Below are positions 1-6,714 of a stretch of DNA of 46,211 nt, piece by piece (position 1 is the stretch's first letter; the number at the start of each line of letters is the position of its first letter). The position numbers were made by a program, and so were the translations under genes. Source of the stretch: a virus; IMG/VR virus record IMGVR_UViG_3300024346_000126, positions 1 to 46,211 of that record. One strand, given 5' to 3'. The notes beneath the pieces were generated by a model. The model saw only the letters and a list, made by a program, of their open reading frames with translations, did no database searches and had not been told where the DNA came from.

Positions 1-1531
1 GAACAGATTGTTTCTCATCTTTATCAGCCAGTTTTATAAGTTCTTTTTCAACGGACTTAAGTGATTTCTTTTCTTTCTTAAGTTCTTTCTCTTTTTGTTT
101 AATTTCGTCAGTATGGTCAACATCATCCAACGCTCTTTTACAGGTAGGACAAATTTCCCCCTCTTTAAGTTGGGTAATCATATCTTCCAATTCTTTAACT
201 ACCCTCTCACTTATCGTCTGATTAACTTTACCCTCATTGATTGAATCTCTAACTTCATTATGTTCGTCACCGTGATAATATTCAGATGGTTCGGTTACCT
301 TAATCTCTTCAAAATAATGTTTGGTTACCGTAACCTTATCTTCAAATTCCTTAATCTCTGTTAAGTATCTCTCAGGGTTTAGCTTGGTTAATTCTTCATC
401 GATATCAGAATGTTTCTTCTCAATCAATAAATCTTTCTTATCAATTGCGTTTTTTAACTCACCTTCTTTAATCCCCAATAGTTTTGTCTTATCAACAATT
501 AAAACCTTATTCTCTTTGATGGTTTCTTTACAGTCCAATATAGTCTGTTTTAAATCCTGAGAGTTATAGACGTTTGAGATTAACGATTTGTTCCATTCTG
601 AAAATATCTTTTTAGCAACATCTTCTTTTTCTCTTAACGATTCTAATCCAATAAACTTAGTAAATACCTGACCCAACGCGGTAGGTTTGGAATCGATTAA
701 CTCCTCCAAATTTGTACCTGTTGTTAATATTGTGGTTAAGAAATCATCTTCAGTACCAATGGCCGACTTAATAAACTCCTCCGTTTCTCTTCTTTGTTCA
801 CCTGAAAGATTAACCAGTGAGCCGTCACTCATTTTCTTAATAAACTCCAATGAAGAGGTTACGGTAAACCCACCCGCTCTTTTTGGTTTTCTCTTAATGT
901 TTCTGACAATAACATATTCATCACCATCAATCATAACATCACCCCTCACATGAACCTCATCTTTGGTCGTAAATTGATTGAATATCTCTTCGTTCTTTTT
1001 GGTCTTTGTTGTTCTATTGAAGAATAAGAACATTAATAAATCCACTGCTAATACAGTTTTACCACCAAAGTTTGGTGGGTCAGACTCAATACAGGTTATA
1101 CCACCTAAGTCGTCAAACGGAACTGTGTTACCCTCACCATAAGATAAGAAGTTTGAAAACTCTAATCTCTTAATATACCATTGTCTAAAACGTATTGTAT
1201 TCTGGTGTGACTTATCAATTTCATTATTAACACGGTCGTCTAACTTAGATAACAAATCCCAATCAACTTTAATTTCATTAGTCTTTATGTAGTCCTTTAC
1301 CAACTCTTTTTGGTATTGTGTGTCTAAGATATTATCCGCCATATCAATGGAATCCAATTTTGTTTCATTTTTGGATACCACTACTTTGGTCACAACCGTA
1401 ACATTCTTTGATTTGTACTTCTTCGCAAAATAAGATTTAATACGAGCGATTCGTTCTTGAGTAAATGACTCAGCAACGTCTTCCCACACTATCTTTATCT
1501 TTGGATTTTCCAATTTATCTTTATCTAACAT
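1..1531 (-). CDS. SbcC / T4 gp46-like recombination nuclease ATPase subunit (3' end outside window)
   Basis: This is the ATPase subunit of an SbcCD/Mre11-Rad50-type complex, which in T4 (gp46/gp47) resects DNA ends for recombination-dependent replication. About 510 residues are visible from the ATG at 1529-1531, and the frame is open to the window edge, so the C-terminal ATPase lobe is missing. A segment RLEFSNFLSYGEG near residue 120 matches the usual N-terminus of the family. It is followed by a P-loop-like PPNFGGKT (K158) in which the first glycine of GxxxxGKT is replaced by proline. Lysine/glutamate-rich coiled-coil sequence follows and contains a zinc-hook motif CPTC (C461, C464). The first roughly 115 residues form an extension not usual for the family. 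The partner nuclease is encoded at 7884-8663. The gene has its own candidate promoter and follows a terminator. The family call is confident. Confidence 0.85.
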   Translation of the reverse strand, partial: MLDKDKLENPKIKIVWEDVAESFTQERIARIKSYFAKKYKSKNVTVVTKVVVSKNETKLDSIDMADNILDTQYQKELVKDYIKTNEIKVDWDLLSKLDDRVNNEIDKSHQNTIRFRQWYIKRLEFSNFLSYGEGNTVPFDDLGGITCIESDPPNFGGKTVLAVDLLMFLFFNRTTKTKKNEEIFNQFTTKDEVHVRGDVMIDGDEYVIVRNIKRKPKRAGGFTVTSSLEFIKKMSDGSLVNLSGEQRRETEEFIKSAIGTEDDFLTTILTTGTNLEELIDSKPTALGQVFTKFIGLESLREKEDVAKKIFSEWNKSLISNVYNSQDLKQTILDCKETIKENKVLIVDKTKLLGIKEGELKNAIDKKDLLIEKKHSDIDEELTKLNPERYLTEIKEFEDKVTVTKHYFEEIKVTEPSEYYHGDEHNEVRDSINEGKVNQTISERVVKELEDMITQLKEGEICPTCKRALDDVDHTDEIKQKEKELKKEKKSLKSVEKELIKLADKDEKQSV

Positions 1532-1547
1532 AAATCGTATTTTGTTT

Positions 1548-1578
1548 TAAATATAACAGAAAAAACCCCCACTTTCAA
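1548..1578 (-). promoter_or_regulatory. Candidate Bacteroidota-type promoter for the gp46-like gene
   Basis: On the minus strand TTG is followed after exactly 20 bases by TATATTTA, close to the TTG-N20-TAnnTTTG pattern seen at four other starts in this window, but with A in place of the last G. It lies 16 bases upstream of the ATG. The TTG falls in the loop of the preceding terminator hairpin, so promoter and terminator overlap. Confidence 0.4.
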
Positions 1579-1594
1579 TAGTGAGGGTCTTTTA
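1560..1594 (-). terminator. Rho-independent terminator after the GIY-YIG-like gene
   Basis: Read on the minus strand, CCCTCACT pairs with AGTGGGGG (one G-U wobble) around a short loop and is followed by six T residues. The wobble pairs only in the minus-strand RNA, which fixes the direction. It closes the 2600-1604 transcription unit just upstream of the gp46-like gene. Confidence 0.85.
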
Positions 1595-1603
1595 TTTTAT
1601 CAG

Positions 1604-2332
1604 TTAATCGATAATTTCACACTCCACATTTTCCACACCCAACTTCTCACAAACCATATTAATTCGTTTGATTTTGGTTACATTAGAACCCCATGTGGAC
1701 ATAAACATCCCACAATCCATCATAACCTTATTGTGGTCACTAAGTGAGTCTCTAAACTCATCCTCGTCGTTTTTAAAGAAAGATGAGAAATTGTATTCTA
1801 TAACTGACCTATCAACTCCTTTAGTGATTTCATTGATAACTGACACATACGTCTCTTTTGCCGTTTTGTTGGTGATAACTCTATCCCCAATGGTAACCTT
1901 AAGATTCGTAGACTTTGCTCTACCTATTTTATTTTTAACCTCAACCTTTTCTTCATCCGTTAGAGTTTCGTCATTATCAATACTAAGTCCTAAATCCAAT
2001 TCCTTAACTGAAAGATAGTTCACCATCTTATCCAATCTTGAATGAAAGGTGTCGATGTCTGAAACATCAAACCACTCTGTTGTGATATTCCTACGGTCAT
2101 CGTACTCTTTGATAACTCTATGGTCCTCGAAACAAACGTGAAGAATACCCTCTAATTTGTTCATATCTTCCGTCTCAAAGACTCTTACCATCATAACATC
2201 AAAAGGTAAGTGTGTGGAATTTAACTGTGTCTCACGGACTTTATACTGTTTTGAGAGACCAATCTTATGGTACCCATTTACGAATTTACCTCCGTGGTCA
2301 ATGATTCTTGCTATGTATACGTAACCTTCCAT
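1604..2332 (-). CDS. GIY-YIG / T5orf172-type domain protein
   Basis: The 242-residue product starts with a compact domain resembling T5orf172/MUG113, a branch of the GIY-YIG nuclease superfamily. YVYI (4-7) stands for the GIY strand, HKIGLS (22-27) for the YIG strand, R33 for the conserved arginine and E61 for the helix glutamate, and TEWFDV (85-90) is the usual end of the domain. The remaining 150 residues are charged, not recognised, and could be a DNA-binding or regulatory tail. Known relatives include phage proteins of unknown role and homing-type nucleases. No intron or interrupted gene is seen next to it, so a homing role is not supported here. The ATG overlaps the stop of the upstream small ORF by one base (TAATG). 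A terminator follows. Confidence 0.65.
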   Translation of the reverse strand: MEGYVYIARIIDHGGKFVNGYHKIGLSKQYKVRETQLNSTHLPFDVMMVRVFETEDMNKLEGILHVCFEDHRVIKEYDDRRNITTEWFDVSDIDTFHSRLDKMVNYLSVKELDLGLSIDNDETLTDEEKVEVKNKIGRAKSTNLKVTIGDRVITNKTAKETYVSVINEITKGVDRSVIEYNFSSFFKNDEDEFRDSLSDHNKVMMDCGMFMSTWGSNVTKIKRINMVCEKLGVENVECEIID

Positions 2333-2466
2333 TAATCTGATTTTTTATTATTTTCTTTCACCTCTTCTTTGTATTCATACCACGACGGGTTTGGCAATTC
2401 AGAGTAGTGGTCCCATAGTTCTCTCTCAACTATCTCAGACTCTTTGTCCTTATCCTTTCCCGTCAT
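2332..2466 (-). CDS. Small hypothetical protein (44 aa)
   Basis: A 44-residue highly charged open frame runs from the ATG at 2464-2466 to a TAA at 2332-2334. It begins MTGKDKDKESEIVERELWDH and is rich in K, E and D with aromatic residues in the middle (LPNPSWYEYKEE). Its start overlaps the stop of the upstream ORF (ATGA) and its stop overlaps the next start (TAATG), so the three frames form a translationally coupled chain. This tight coupling is the main reason to believe it is real. No function can be given. Confidence 0.6.
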   Translation of the reverse strand: MTGKDKDKESEIVERELWDHYSELPNPSWYEYKEEVKENNKKSD

Positions 2467-2600
2467 ATACTGAATATTAACTCTTTGTTAAACCAACCGA
2501 TTATGAATTCAATATCACCGTTAAGCCATCGACTATGAGTCACCTTAACGTAAGGTAAGATATAAACCTGACCCATTACTGTACATATATTTACTTTCAT
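2463..2600 (-). CDS. Small hypothetical protein (45 aa), first gene of a short early operon
   Basis: A 45-residue open frame runs from the ATG at 2598-2600 to a TGA at 2463-2465. The product starts MKVNICTVMGQVYILPY and is mildly hydrophobic and beta-prone, with no clear signal peptide or membrane helix. The start is the first ATG after a good Bacteroidota-type promoter (2623-2653), and the stop overlaps the next start as ATGA. Position and coupling support it as a real gene. Its function is unknown. Confidence 0.55.
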   Translation of the reverse strand: MKVNICTVMGQVYILPYVKVTHSRWLNGDIEFIIGWFNKELIFSI

Positions 2601-2622
2601 ATTATATCGTTTTATTAGACTA

Positions 2623-2653
2623 CAAATATAGTCATTATGTTTGTATTACACAA
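2623..2653 (-). promoter_or_regulatory. Bacteroidota-type promoter (TTG-N20-TATATTTG)
   Basis: On the minus strand TTG at 2651-2653 and TATATTTG at 2623-2630 are separated by 20 bases, the arrangement used by the Bacteroidota primary sigma factor. It lies 22 bases upstream of the 2598-2600 ATG. The stretch TTGTGTAATACAAAC at its upstream end is identical in the promoter at 3275-3305. Confidence 0.75.
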
Positions 2654-2663
2654 CTATTATCTC

Positions 2664-2693
2664 AAAAAATAAGGGGGACTTTCGTCCCCCTTT
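2664..2693 (-). terminator. Rho-independent terminator with GAAA tetraloop
   Basis: On the minus strand GGGGGAC and GTCCCCC form a perfect 7-bp stem closed by a GAAA tetraloop, followed by TTATTTTTT. It lies directly after the stop codon of the 2698-3231 gene and immediately upstream of the next promoter. Confidence 0.9.
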
Positions 2694-2697
2694 GGTC

Positions 2698-3231
2698 TTA
2701 CTTCACTAAGTGAAGACCTCCTCTGTATCGGTAGTGATATCTTTGGATGTATCCTCCTGCGAATATTGCGTTGGTTCTAAAGTTTCTTAACCCTTCAGTT
2801 GTGTTAACCTCCGCTGACACCTCAACACCTTTCACACCTTCGTTGATGTATACCTCACCTTTCACGGTCATGTCTTCAGTGATGTACTTCTCAATCGCTC
2901 GAACCAATTTAACTTTGTTTAGTTCTCTGTAGTTTTCAAGGTATTTAACCATCCCTTTCGTATCAGTCGCCATTCTTACCTCTTCGAGTAATTTAACCGC
3001 TCCTCTGTTGTGGTAGAAATACCTTACGTTTGTATAGTCAGATTCTCCATTCTCAGATAAACTGTAGTACTTCTTTCTGTCATAAGGACCGTACTGATAT
3101 ACTGACGGATTTTCCTTTAAGAAAAGTTCGTAACTTTCTTTGATGTCGTTGAAACGAGACTCTTCTTTCTGAACTAAGTAGTCGATTAATTCTTCTGCTT
3201 TTTTTACGATGATGTTTTTGGCGTTTGTCAT
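2698..3231 (-). CDS. Hypothetical phage protein (177 aa)
   Basis: I do not recognise this 177-residue protein. The N-terminal half is helical and charged (KNIIVKKAEELIDYLVQKEE). The C-terminal third appears to be beta-rich, with GEVYINEGVKGVEVSAEV, and ends in an aromatic, basic tail with YIQRYHYRYRG (residues 161-171). No membrane segment, signal peptide or cysteine motif is seen. It is a one-gene transcription unit, with a promoter at 3275-3305 and a strong terminator directly behind its stop, which suggests early and independently controlled expression. Confidence 0.7.
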   Translation of the reverse strand: MTNAKNIIVKKAEELIDYLVQKEESRFNDIKESYELFLKENPSVYQYGPYDRKKYYSLSENGESDYTNVRYFYHNRGAVKLLEEVRMATDTKGMVKYLENYRELNKVKLVRAIEKYITEDMTVKGEVYINEGVKGVEVSAEVNTTEGLRNFRTNAIFAGGYIQRYHYRYRGGLHLVK

Positions 3232-3274
3232 TTGAATCGGATTTTTTAGGTTTATATCTTTCTTATTGATAGTA

Positions 3275-3305
3275 CAAAGATAACATTTAAGTTTGTATTA
3301 CACAA
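3275..3305 (-). promoter_or_regulatory. Bacteroidota-type promoter (TTG-N20-TATCTTTG)
   Basis: TTG (3303-3305) and TATCTTTG (3275-3282) on the minus strand are 20 bases apart, upstream of the 2698-3231 gene. The upstream half, TTGTGTAATACAAAC, also contains the last codons of the preceding gene and repeats the element seen at 2639-2653. Confidence 0.75.
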
Positions 3306-3552
3306 TCTTTTCTATAGGTATTTTAAATAAACTTTCATACCACACCCTAACCGTGTAATCCTCACAATAATCCTTAAACATTTTCTCAATGATGTCCGCC
3401 TGTGGATTTACCGTTGGAAACATCGATAAGAAAACCATCATAACCGCTTTATCGAAATCCGTAATTTCCTGTATTGTCCTCGCCAACATAAGTTCGTCTA
3501 GGACCACGTCCATTATATGTTGGTTATTTTCATATCCGTATTCATTTTCCAT
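3298..3552 (-). CDS. Small acidic hypothetical protein (84 aa)
   Basis: This 84-residue, predominantly helical and acidic protein has no motif that I recognise. It contains VVLDELMLARTIQEITDFDK and a central hydrophobic patch AVMMVFLSMF that is too short and amphipathic for a confident membrane helix. The ATG (3550-3552) overlaps the TAA of the papain-like gene by one base, so the two are probably co-translated from the promoter at 4122-4152. Its last codons contain the -33 element of the next promoter. Confidence 0.65.
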   Translation of the reverse strand: MENEYGYENNQHIMDVVLDELMLARTIQEITDFDKAVMMVFLSMFPTVNPQADIIEKMFKDYCEDYTVRVWYESLFKIPIEKIV

Positions 3553-4100
3553 TACCCTACCTTTACCACATAGTGGATTCTTCTACGAAATCCGTTAAAC
3601 TGCTCACTACCGTTACCATATAATACTCCGTCAACCAAAGCCAATGCGTGACCTTTAACGATGATGAAATAACGTCCCTTCGGATAGTTCTCCATGAAAG
3701 ACTTAACCGTATAACAAGTCTTTTTCCCTTTGTACTTAGGATTGTACAACTCTTTCTTACCGAAAGAATATCTACGACCTGGTGACACACCGAACAAACT
3801 AATCTTTTTGTAGTTTTTTCTTTTACCTAAGATATTAGTTAAGTAACGACTAGTGTACGTCCCTTTTCGGTGAACTCTGTTAAAGTTATCAGTAACCCAT
3901 TTGTGAGTCTTATCATAAGACAAATCTAAAACAACCATAAACGCACGTACCACACAGTCATTCTTTTCTGACATCGCCAATGTACTTCCATTCTGAGCTA
4001 TTGTGTTACTATCACAGAATAACTCATCCTTGATTTTCTTAGTATCCTGAGTTTGACCCCAATAGTTCACAGTTGTATTTTCGATTATTTGTCTTGTCAT
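3552..4100 (-). CDS. Putative papain-like cysteine peptidase-fold protein
   Basis: The 182-residue protein has the layout of small phage papain-fold proteins. A cysteine lies at the start of a helix, in NDCVVRAF (C49) followed by the helix YDKTHKWVTDNF, and a histidine lies on a strand, in FIIVKGHALALVDG (H151), followed by D157 and N163 as possible third residues. The middle is rich in lysine and tyrosine. Such proteins could be peptidases, transglutaminase-like enzymes or inactive folds, and the substrate cannot be named. The start follows a good promoter (4122-4152), and the stop overlaps the start of the next gene. Assignment rests on motif order only, so confidence in the fold is moderate and in activity low. 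Confidence 0.5.
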   Translation of the reverse strand: MTRQIIENTTVNYWGQTQDTKKIKDELFCDSNTIAQNGSTLAMSEKNDCVVRAFMVVLDLSYDKTHKWVTDNFNRVHRKGTYTSRYLTNILGKRKNYKKISLFGVSPGRRYSFGKKELYNPKYKGKKTCYTVKSFMENYPKGRYFIIVKGHALALVDGVLYGNGSEQFNGFRRRIHYVVKVG

Positions 4101-4121
4101 AGTTTCCTTATTTTGATACTA

Positions 4122-4152
4122 CAAAGATAAGTCAAATATCTGACCCTCACAA
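4122..4152 (-). promoter_or_regulatory. Bacteroidota-type promoter (TTG-N20-TATCTTTG)
   Basis: TTG at 4150-4152 and TATCTTTG at 4122-4129 on the minus strand are separated by 20 bases, 21 bases upstream of the 4098-4100 ATG. It sits in the gap after the small membrane protein gene. Confidence 0.75.
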
Positions 4153-4159
4153 ATTTTTT

Positions 4160-4408
4160 TTAACCTAAGTCTTCGATATCATCGAAATCTAAACCATCGA
4201 CATTCATTTCTTTTAACTCCCCCACTATTTTACGGTATAACATATAAAACAAAATTACGTGTGTAAATGTCGCAACGACTAAAGACCCCATTAACGATAG
4301 ATTAGACACAAAAAACACTAATAACGATATAAAACCGAGAGAAATTCCCAACACTGATATTATAACCACCACGAGAAATAACGTATATAAATCATCTTTT
4401 CTAATCAT
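4160..4408 (-). CDS. Small inner-membrane protein (two TM helices)
   Basis: The 82-residue product has a short charged N-terminus (MIRKDDLY), a long hydrophobic helix around residues 9-33, a second around 37-60, then a basic turn (YRKIVGEL) and an acidic tail (DGLDFDDIEDLG). This predicts a two-helix hairpin with both ends in the cytoplasm. It could be a superinfection-exclusion, antiholin or other membrane accessory protein. The sequence does not choose between these. It follows the 78-residue gene after two bases and shares its promoter. Confidence 0.65.
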   Translation of the reverse strand: MIRKDDLYTLFLVVVIISVLGISLGFISLLVFFVSNLSLMGSLVVATFTHVILFYMLYRKIVGELKEMNVDGLDFDDIEDLG

Positions 4409-4410
4409 AA

Positions 4411-4647
4411 CTACAATAAGATTTCAGTTGGTTGACTATTAGAAACCACCCCATTAAGTGAGTTGGAGTATGTAAACGGCATGATTGTGGCAGTTTTACC
4501 GTCACCCCATTCTGCCAATACGGTATACTCATCCCATACTGACGATGCGTCAATATGTGTTTTCTCTATGTTTTCTTCTTGAATGTCTAAAGGATATTCG
4601 GTGATTAGTTTCCCACCGTCCCAAATGCTAAATGTTACTGTCGTCAT
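4411..4647 (-). CDS. Small hypothetical protein (78 aa)
   Basis: A 78-residue soluble protein that appears beta-rich (VTFSIWDGGKLITEY at the N-terminus, TVLAEWGDGKTATIMPF in the middle). No family is recognised. It has its own promoter at 4672-4702 and is followed two bases later by the small membrane protein gene, so the two probably form an operon. Confidence 0.65.
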   Translation of the reverse strand: MTTVTFSIWDGGKLITEYPLDIQEENIEKTHIDASSVWDEYTVLAEWGDGKTATIMPFTYSNSLNGVVSNSQPTEILL

Positions 4648-4671
4648 ATAAGTGTCTTTTTAATTAGAACA

Positions 4672-4702
4672 CAAAAGTATGACTTTATTTTTTATTATCC
4701 AA
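4672..4702 (-). promoter_or_regulatory. Bacteroidota-type promoter (TTG-N20-TACTTTTG)
   Basis: TTG at 4700-4702 and TACTTTTG at 4672-4679 on the minus strand are 20 bases apart and lie 24 bases upstream of the 4645-4647 ATG. The -33 part overlaps the last codons of the acetyltransferase gene. Confidence 0.7.
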
Positions 4703-5116
4703 ACGCATTTGTATCTCTTTCTGGTAAAACCCATTTTTCTCATAAAATGGTACCAATTTTTCATCACAATTTAAAATAACCTTATAACATCGTAATTCTT
4801 TTGAGGATTCAACTAATTGGTTAACTAACATTTGTCCTAACCCTTTACCTCCGTGTGATTTTGATATACAAACATCCTCGATTTGTCCAACATATGAACC
4901 TCCACCGATTAGTTTTTCTAATACGTGTAATGTAGCCGTACCCACAATATATCCTTCACTCTCAACCACATATGTATGTATCGATGTGTTCTCCATTATT
5001 CTCCACCAATACCTAATTGGTTCTTTGGTTTCAATAAACGATTCGCTTAATAATTGACAAATTTCTTCTAAATCTTCGAAGACCGCCTTTCTAATATTAT
5101 AACTTTCCATATTCAT
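4685..5116 (-). CDS. GNAT acetyltransferase resembling glucosamine-6-phosphate N-acetyltransferase (GNA1)
   Basis: A 143-residue single-domain GNAT enzyme, presumably transferring acetyl from acetyl-CoA. The acetyl-CoA loop is GGKGLG (89-94). Three further segments match the eukaryotic GNA1 signature unusually well: GQIEDVCIS (77-85), CYKVILNCDEK (110-120) and FYEKNGFYQKEIQMRL (124-139). In yeast GNA1 the equivalents are GHIEDI, CYKIILDCDEK and FYEKCGF (from memory). GNA1 makes N-acetylglucosamine-6-phosphate on the route to UDP-GlcNAc, and length (about 145-165) also fits. Bacteria normally use GlmU instead. A phage copy could supply amino-sugar donors for the glycosyltransferases at 13152-21106. 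This link is inference, and another small amine could be the substrate. Confidence 0.75.
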   Translation of the reverse strand: MNMESYNIRKAVFEDLEEICQLLSESFIETKEPIRYWWRIMENTSIHTYVVESEGYIVGTATLHVLEKLIGGGSYVGQIEDVCISKSHGGKGLGQMLVNQLVESSKELRCYKVILNCDEKLVPFYEKNGFYQKEIQMRLDNKK

Positions 5117-5129
5117 TATATTAAACTTG

Positions 5130-5155
5130 AAATCCCGTCATTTCTGACAGGATTT
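5130..5155 (-). terminator. Hairpin after the endolysin gene, possible terminator
   Basis: On the minus strand an 11-bp stem, AAATCCTGTCA with TGACGGGATTT (one wobble), closes a GAAA tetraloop. The following sequence is AT-rich but lacks a continuous T tract, so termination may be partial. It separates the endolysin gene from the acetyltransferase gene. Confidence 0.55.
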
Positions 5156-5172
5156 ATTAGTATTTGTATTTT

Positions 5173-6102
5173 TTATAGACTGAGTAACATCTCAATCAGT
5201 TTGGGTTGGGGAGACATATCTGACTTACCTTTTTTGGTATTCGTATGTGTCCACATACCCTTAATTCTACCATAATATGCGTCTGAATTCCATTCAAATG
5301 ATTCCAAACCATTTTTTTTATATTCACTAATTAACCCCTTTTGTATGTCAATACCATCTCTTTCTTTGATGTAAAGTATTAACTCCTTTAAAGACTCAAT
5401 TTGCTTGTCTGTGTATGCGTGCCACGCAGTATAACCTCTAAATTCCTCAGTAAACACAATATCCTCTTCACGTATTTTACTACCTGTGTATGCGTAATAA
5501 GAATCAGGGTCTCTATCCACCCAAACACGTTTACCATTAATTTTCTTTTTGTACCCACCTTTAGTTAGATAACCATAATTACAAACCTCAATACCTACTG
5601 AGTGTACGTGCATATGTTGTAAACCATTCTTACCCAAATGCCATGAATAACCCCCTTCAGGAAATGATTGAACTATCTCACCATCGTATTGGTCATCACC
5701 ATCAATTGACTTACCACCAATAACAAATTCAGTAGCAATTCTACCTCTACTGTCTCTACCCCAATGTATTATAGTTCGATATGGATTATTACCACCAGCA
5801 GTGTGGTGTAAAAATAAGTATTCTTTATCTACAGGTCCTTTATAATATTCACCGTCAGGTAAATAGGACTTATTGATAACTATTTCATCTGTTAACGCAA
5901 TTTCCGATATATCAGTAGTAGCAATACCCATAGCGTTCCAAGTGGAAGGACCAACAATACCATCAACAAATAGTCCTTTTGTCTTTTGCCATTCTTTAAC
6001 TGCTCTCTCAGTTTTTGGACCGAAATCTCCATCCATTGTAATACCGAGAAACTCTTGTATTTCTTTAACACTCTCACCTTTAGAACCTAATTTTAGTATC
6101 AT
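5173..6102 (-). CDS. Endolysin: peptidoglycan-binding domain plus N-acetylmuramoyl-L-alanine amidase
   Basis: A 309-residue lytic enzyme. Residues 1-58 form a PG_binding_1 module (LGSKGESVKEIQEFLG, DGDFGPKTERAVKEWQ, VDGIVGPSTWNAM). From about residue 93 there is an Amidase_2 zinc amidase: FLHHTAGG (H99 as first zinc ligand), SWHLGKNG (152-160), HSVGIEVCNYG (167-177) and AWHAYTDKQ (H228 as the probable second ligand). It should cleave the amide bond between MurNAc and L-Ala to release progeny. No signal peptide is seen, so export would need a holin. The gene overlaps the upstream lectin-like gene by four bases (ATGA), and a small membrane protein lies two genes upstream, giving a plausible lysis unit. 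Confidence 0.9.
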   Translation of the reverse strand: MILKLGSKGESVKEIQEFLGITMDGDFGPKTERAVKEWQKTKGLFVDGIVGPSTWNAMGIATTDISEIALTDEIVINKSYLPDGEYYKGPVDKEYLFLHHTAGGNNPYRTIIHWGRDSRGRIATEFVIGGKSIDGDDQYDGEIVQSFPEGGYSWHLGKNGLQHMHVHSVGIEVCNYGYLTKGGYKKKINGKRVWVDRDPDSYYAYTGSKIREEDIVFTEEFRGYTAWHAYTDKQIESLKELILYIKERDGIDIQKGLISEYKKNGLESFEWNSDAYYGRIKGMWTHTNTKKGKSDMSPQPKLIEMLLSL

Positions 6103-6710
6103 TTTTTTCTGTAATAGTCTAAACTAATCAACCTTAAAGTATCGTTACCTTTAATGTGGGTACCTTCAACCGAAGGATTTAATCCGTGCTTAATTCTTAA
6201 CTTCACCTCAGAACCTATATTACCGTTCTTAATCTTCTTAACTAAAACATTGTCGTGGTAAAGTTCTATTTTCTTGTTTAAATATAATAAACCAATTTTT
6301 TTAACCCCATAATTACCTATAACTAATTCAATGTTACTTTCAGGGTTGAATATCTCAACAGTCGGTGTATGTGAACCTTTGTTTGGTAAGTCTACTGAGA
6401 ACTCATAATAACCATAACTAAAAAAACGTGTTGTTGTTACCATACCTGTTTTATAGTCAAAGATTTCTCCCCCAACATTAATTGGTCTATGTATAGACGT
6501 TATGTGTATTTCTTCATTTTCTAAACTTACCGATTCAGGAGATAACCATTCATAGTTAACACCTTTAACGTAATCAGAAACACCATCACCTGTCATCCAG
6601 TCCTTTTCAAACCCATCTAAGTATAATTCATAGTCTTTAACAAACCCATCAATCTTTGATAAGTCAAATAAAACATCTTTACTAAATAATCTCTTTAAAA
6701 ATTTAATCAT
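6099..6710 (-). CDS. Concanavalin-A/GH16-like beta-sandwich protein, probably non-catalytic
   Basis: The 203-residue protein contains TGMVTTTRFFSYGYYEFSVD (residues 88-107) followed by LPNKGSHTPTVEIF. This matches the GH16 laminarinase/lectin pattern in which a substrate-groove strand reads 'YGyfEvrvklP...wpAfwl'. The GH16 catalytic ExDxxE motif is not found, so a carbohydrate-binding or degenerate role is more likely than hydrolysis. The N-terminus (MIKFLKRLF) is basic and hydrophobic but too short to be a clear signal. The gene sits directly upstream of the endolysin with an ATGA overlap, which suggests a role in lysis or in glycan binding at the envelope. The fold call is tentative. Confidence 0.45.
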   Translation of the reverse strand: MIKFLKRLFSKDVLFDLSKIDGFVKDYELYLDGFEKDWMTGDGVSDYVKGVNYEWLSPESVSLENEEIHITSIHRPINVGGEIFDYKTGMVTTTRFFSYGYYEFSVDLPNKGSHTPTVEIFNPESNIELVIGNYGVKKIGLLYLNKKIELYHDNVLVKKIKNGNIGSEVKLRIKHGLNPSVEGTHIKGNDTLRLISLDYYRKK

Positions 6711-6714
6711 AATA

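Noticed and set aside
1604-2332. GIY-YIG-type protein as an active homing endonuclease
   Set aside because: There is no intron, intein or split gene next to it, and it is part of a coupled operon with its own terminator. The family also includes non-mobile proteins.
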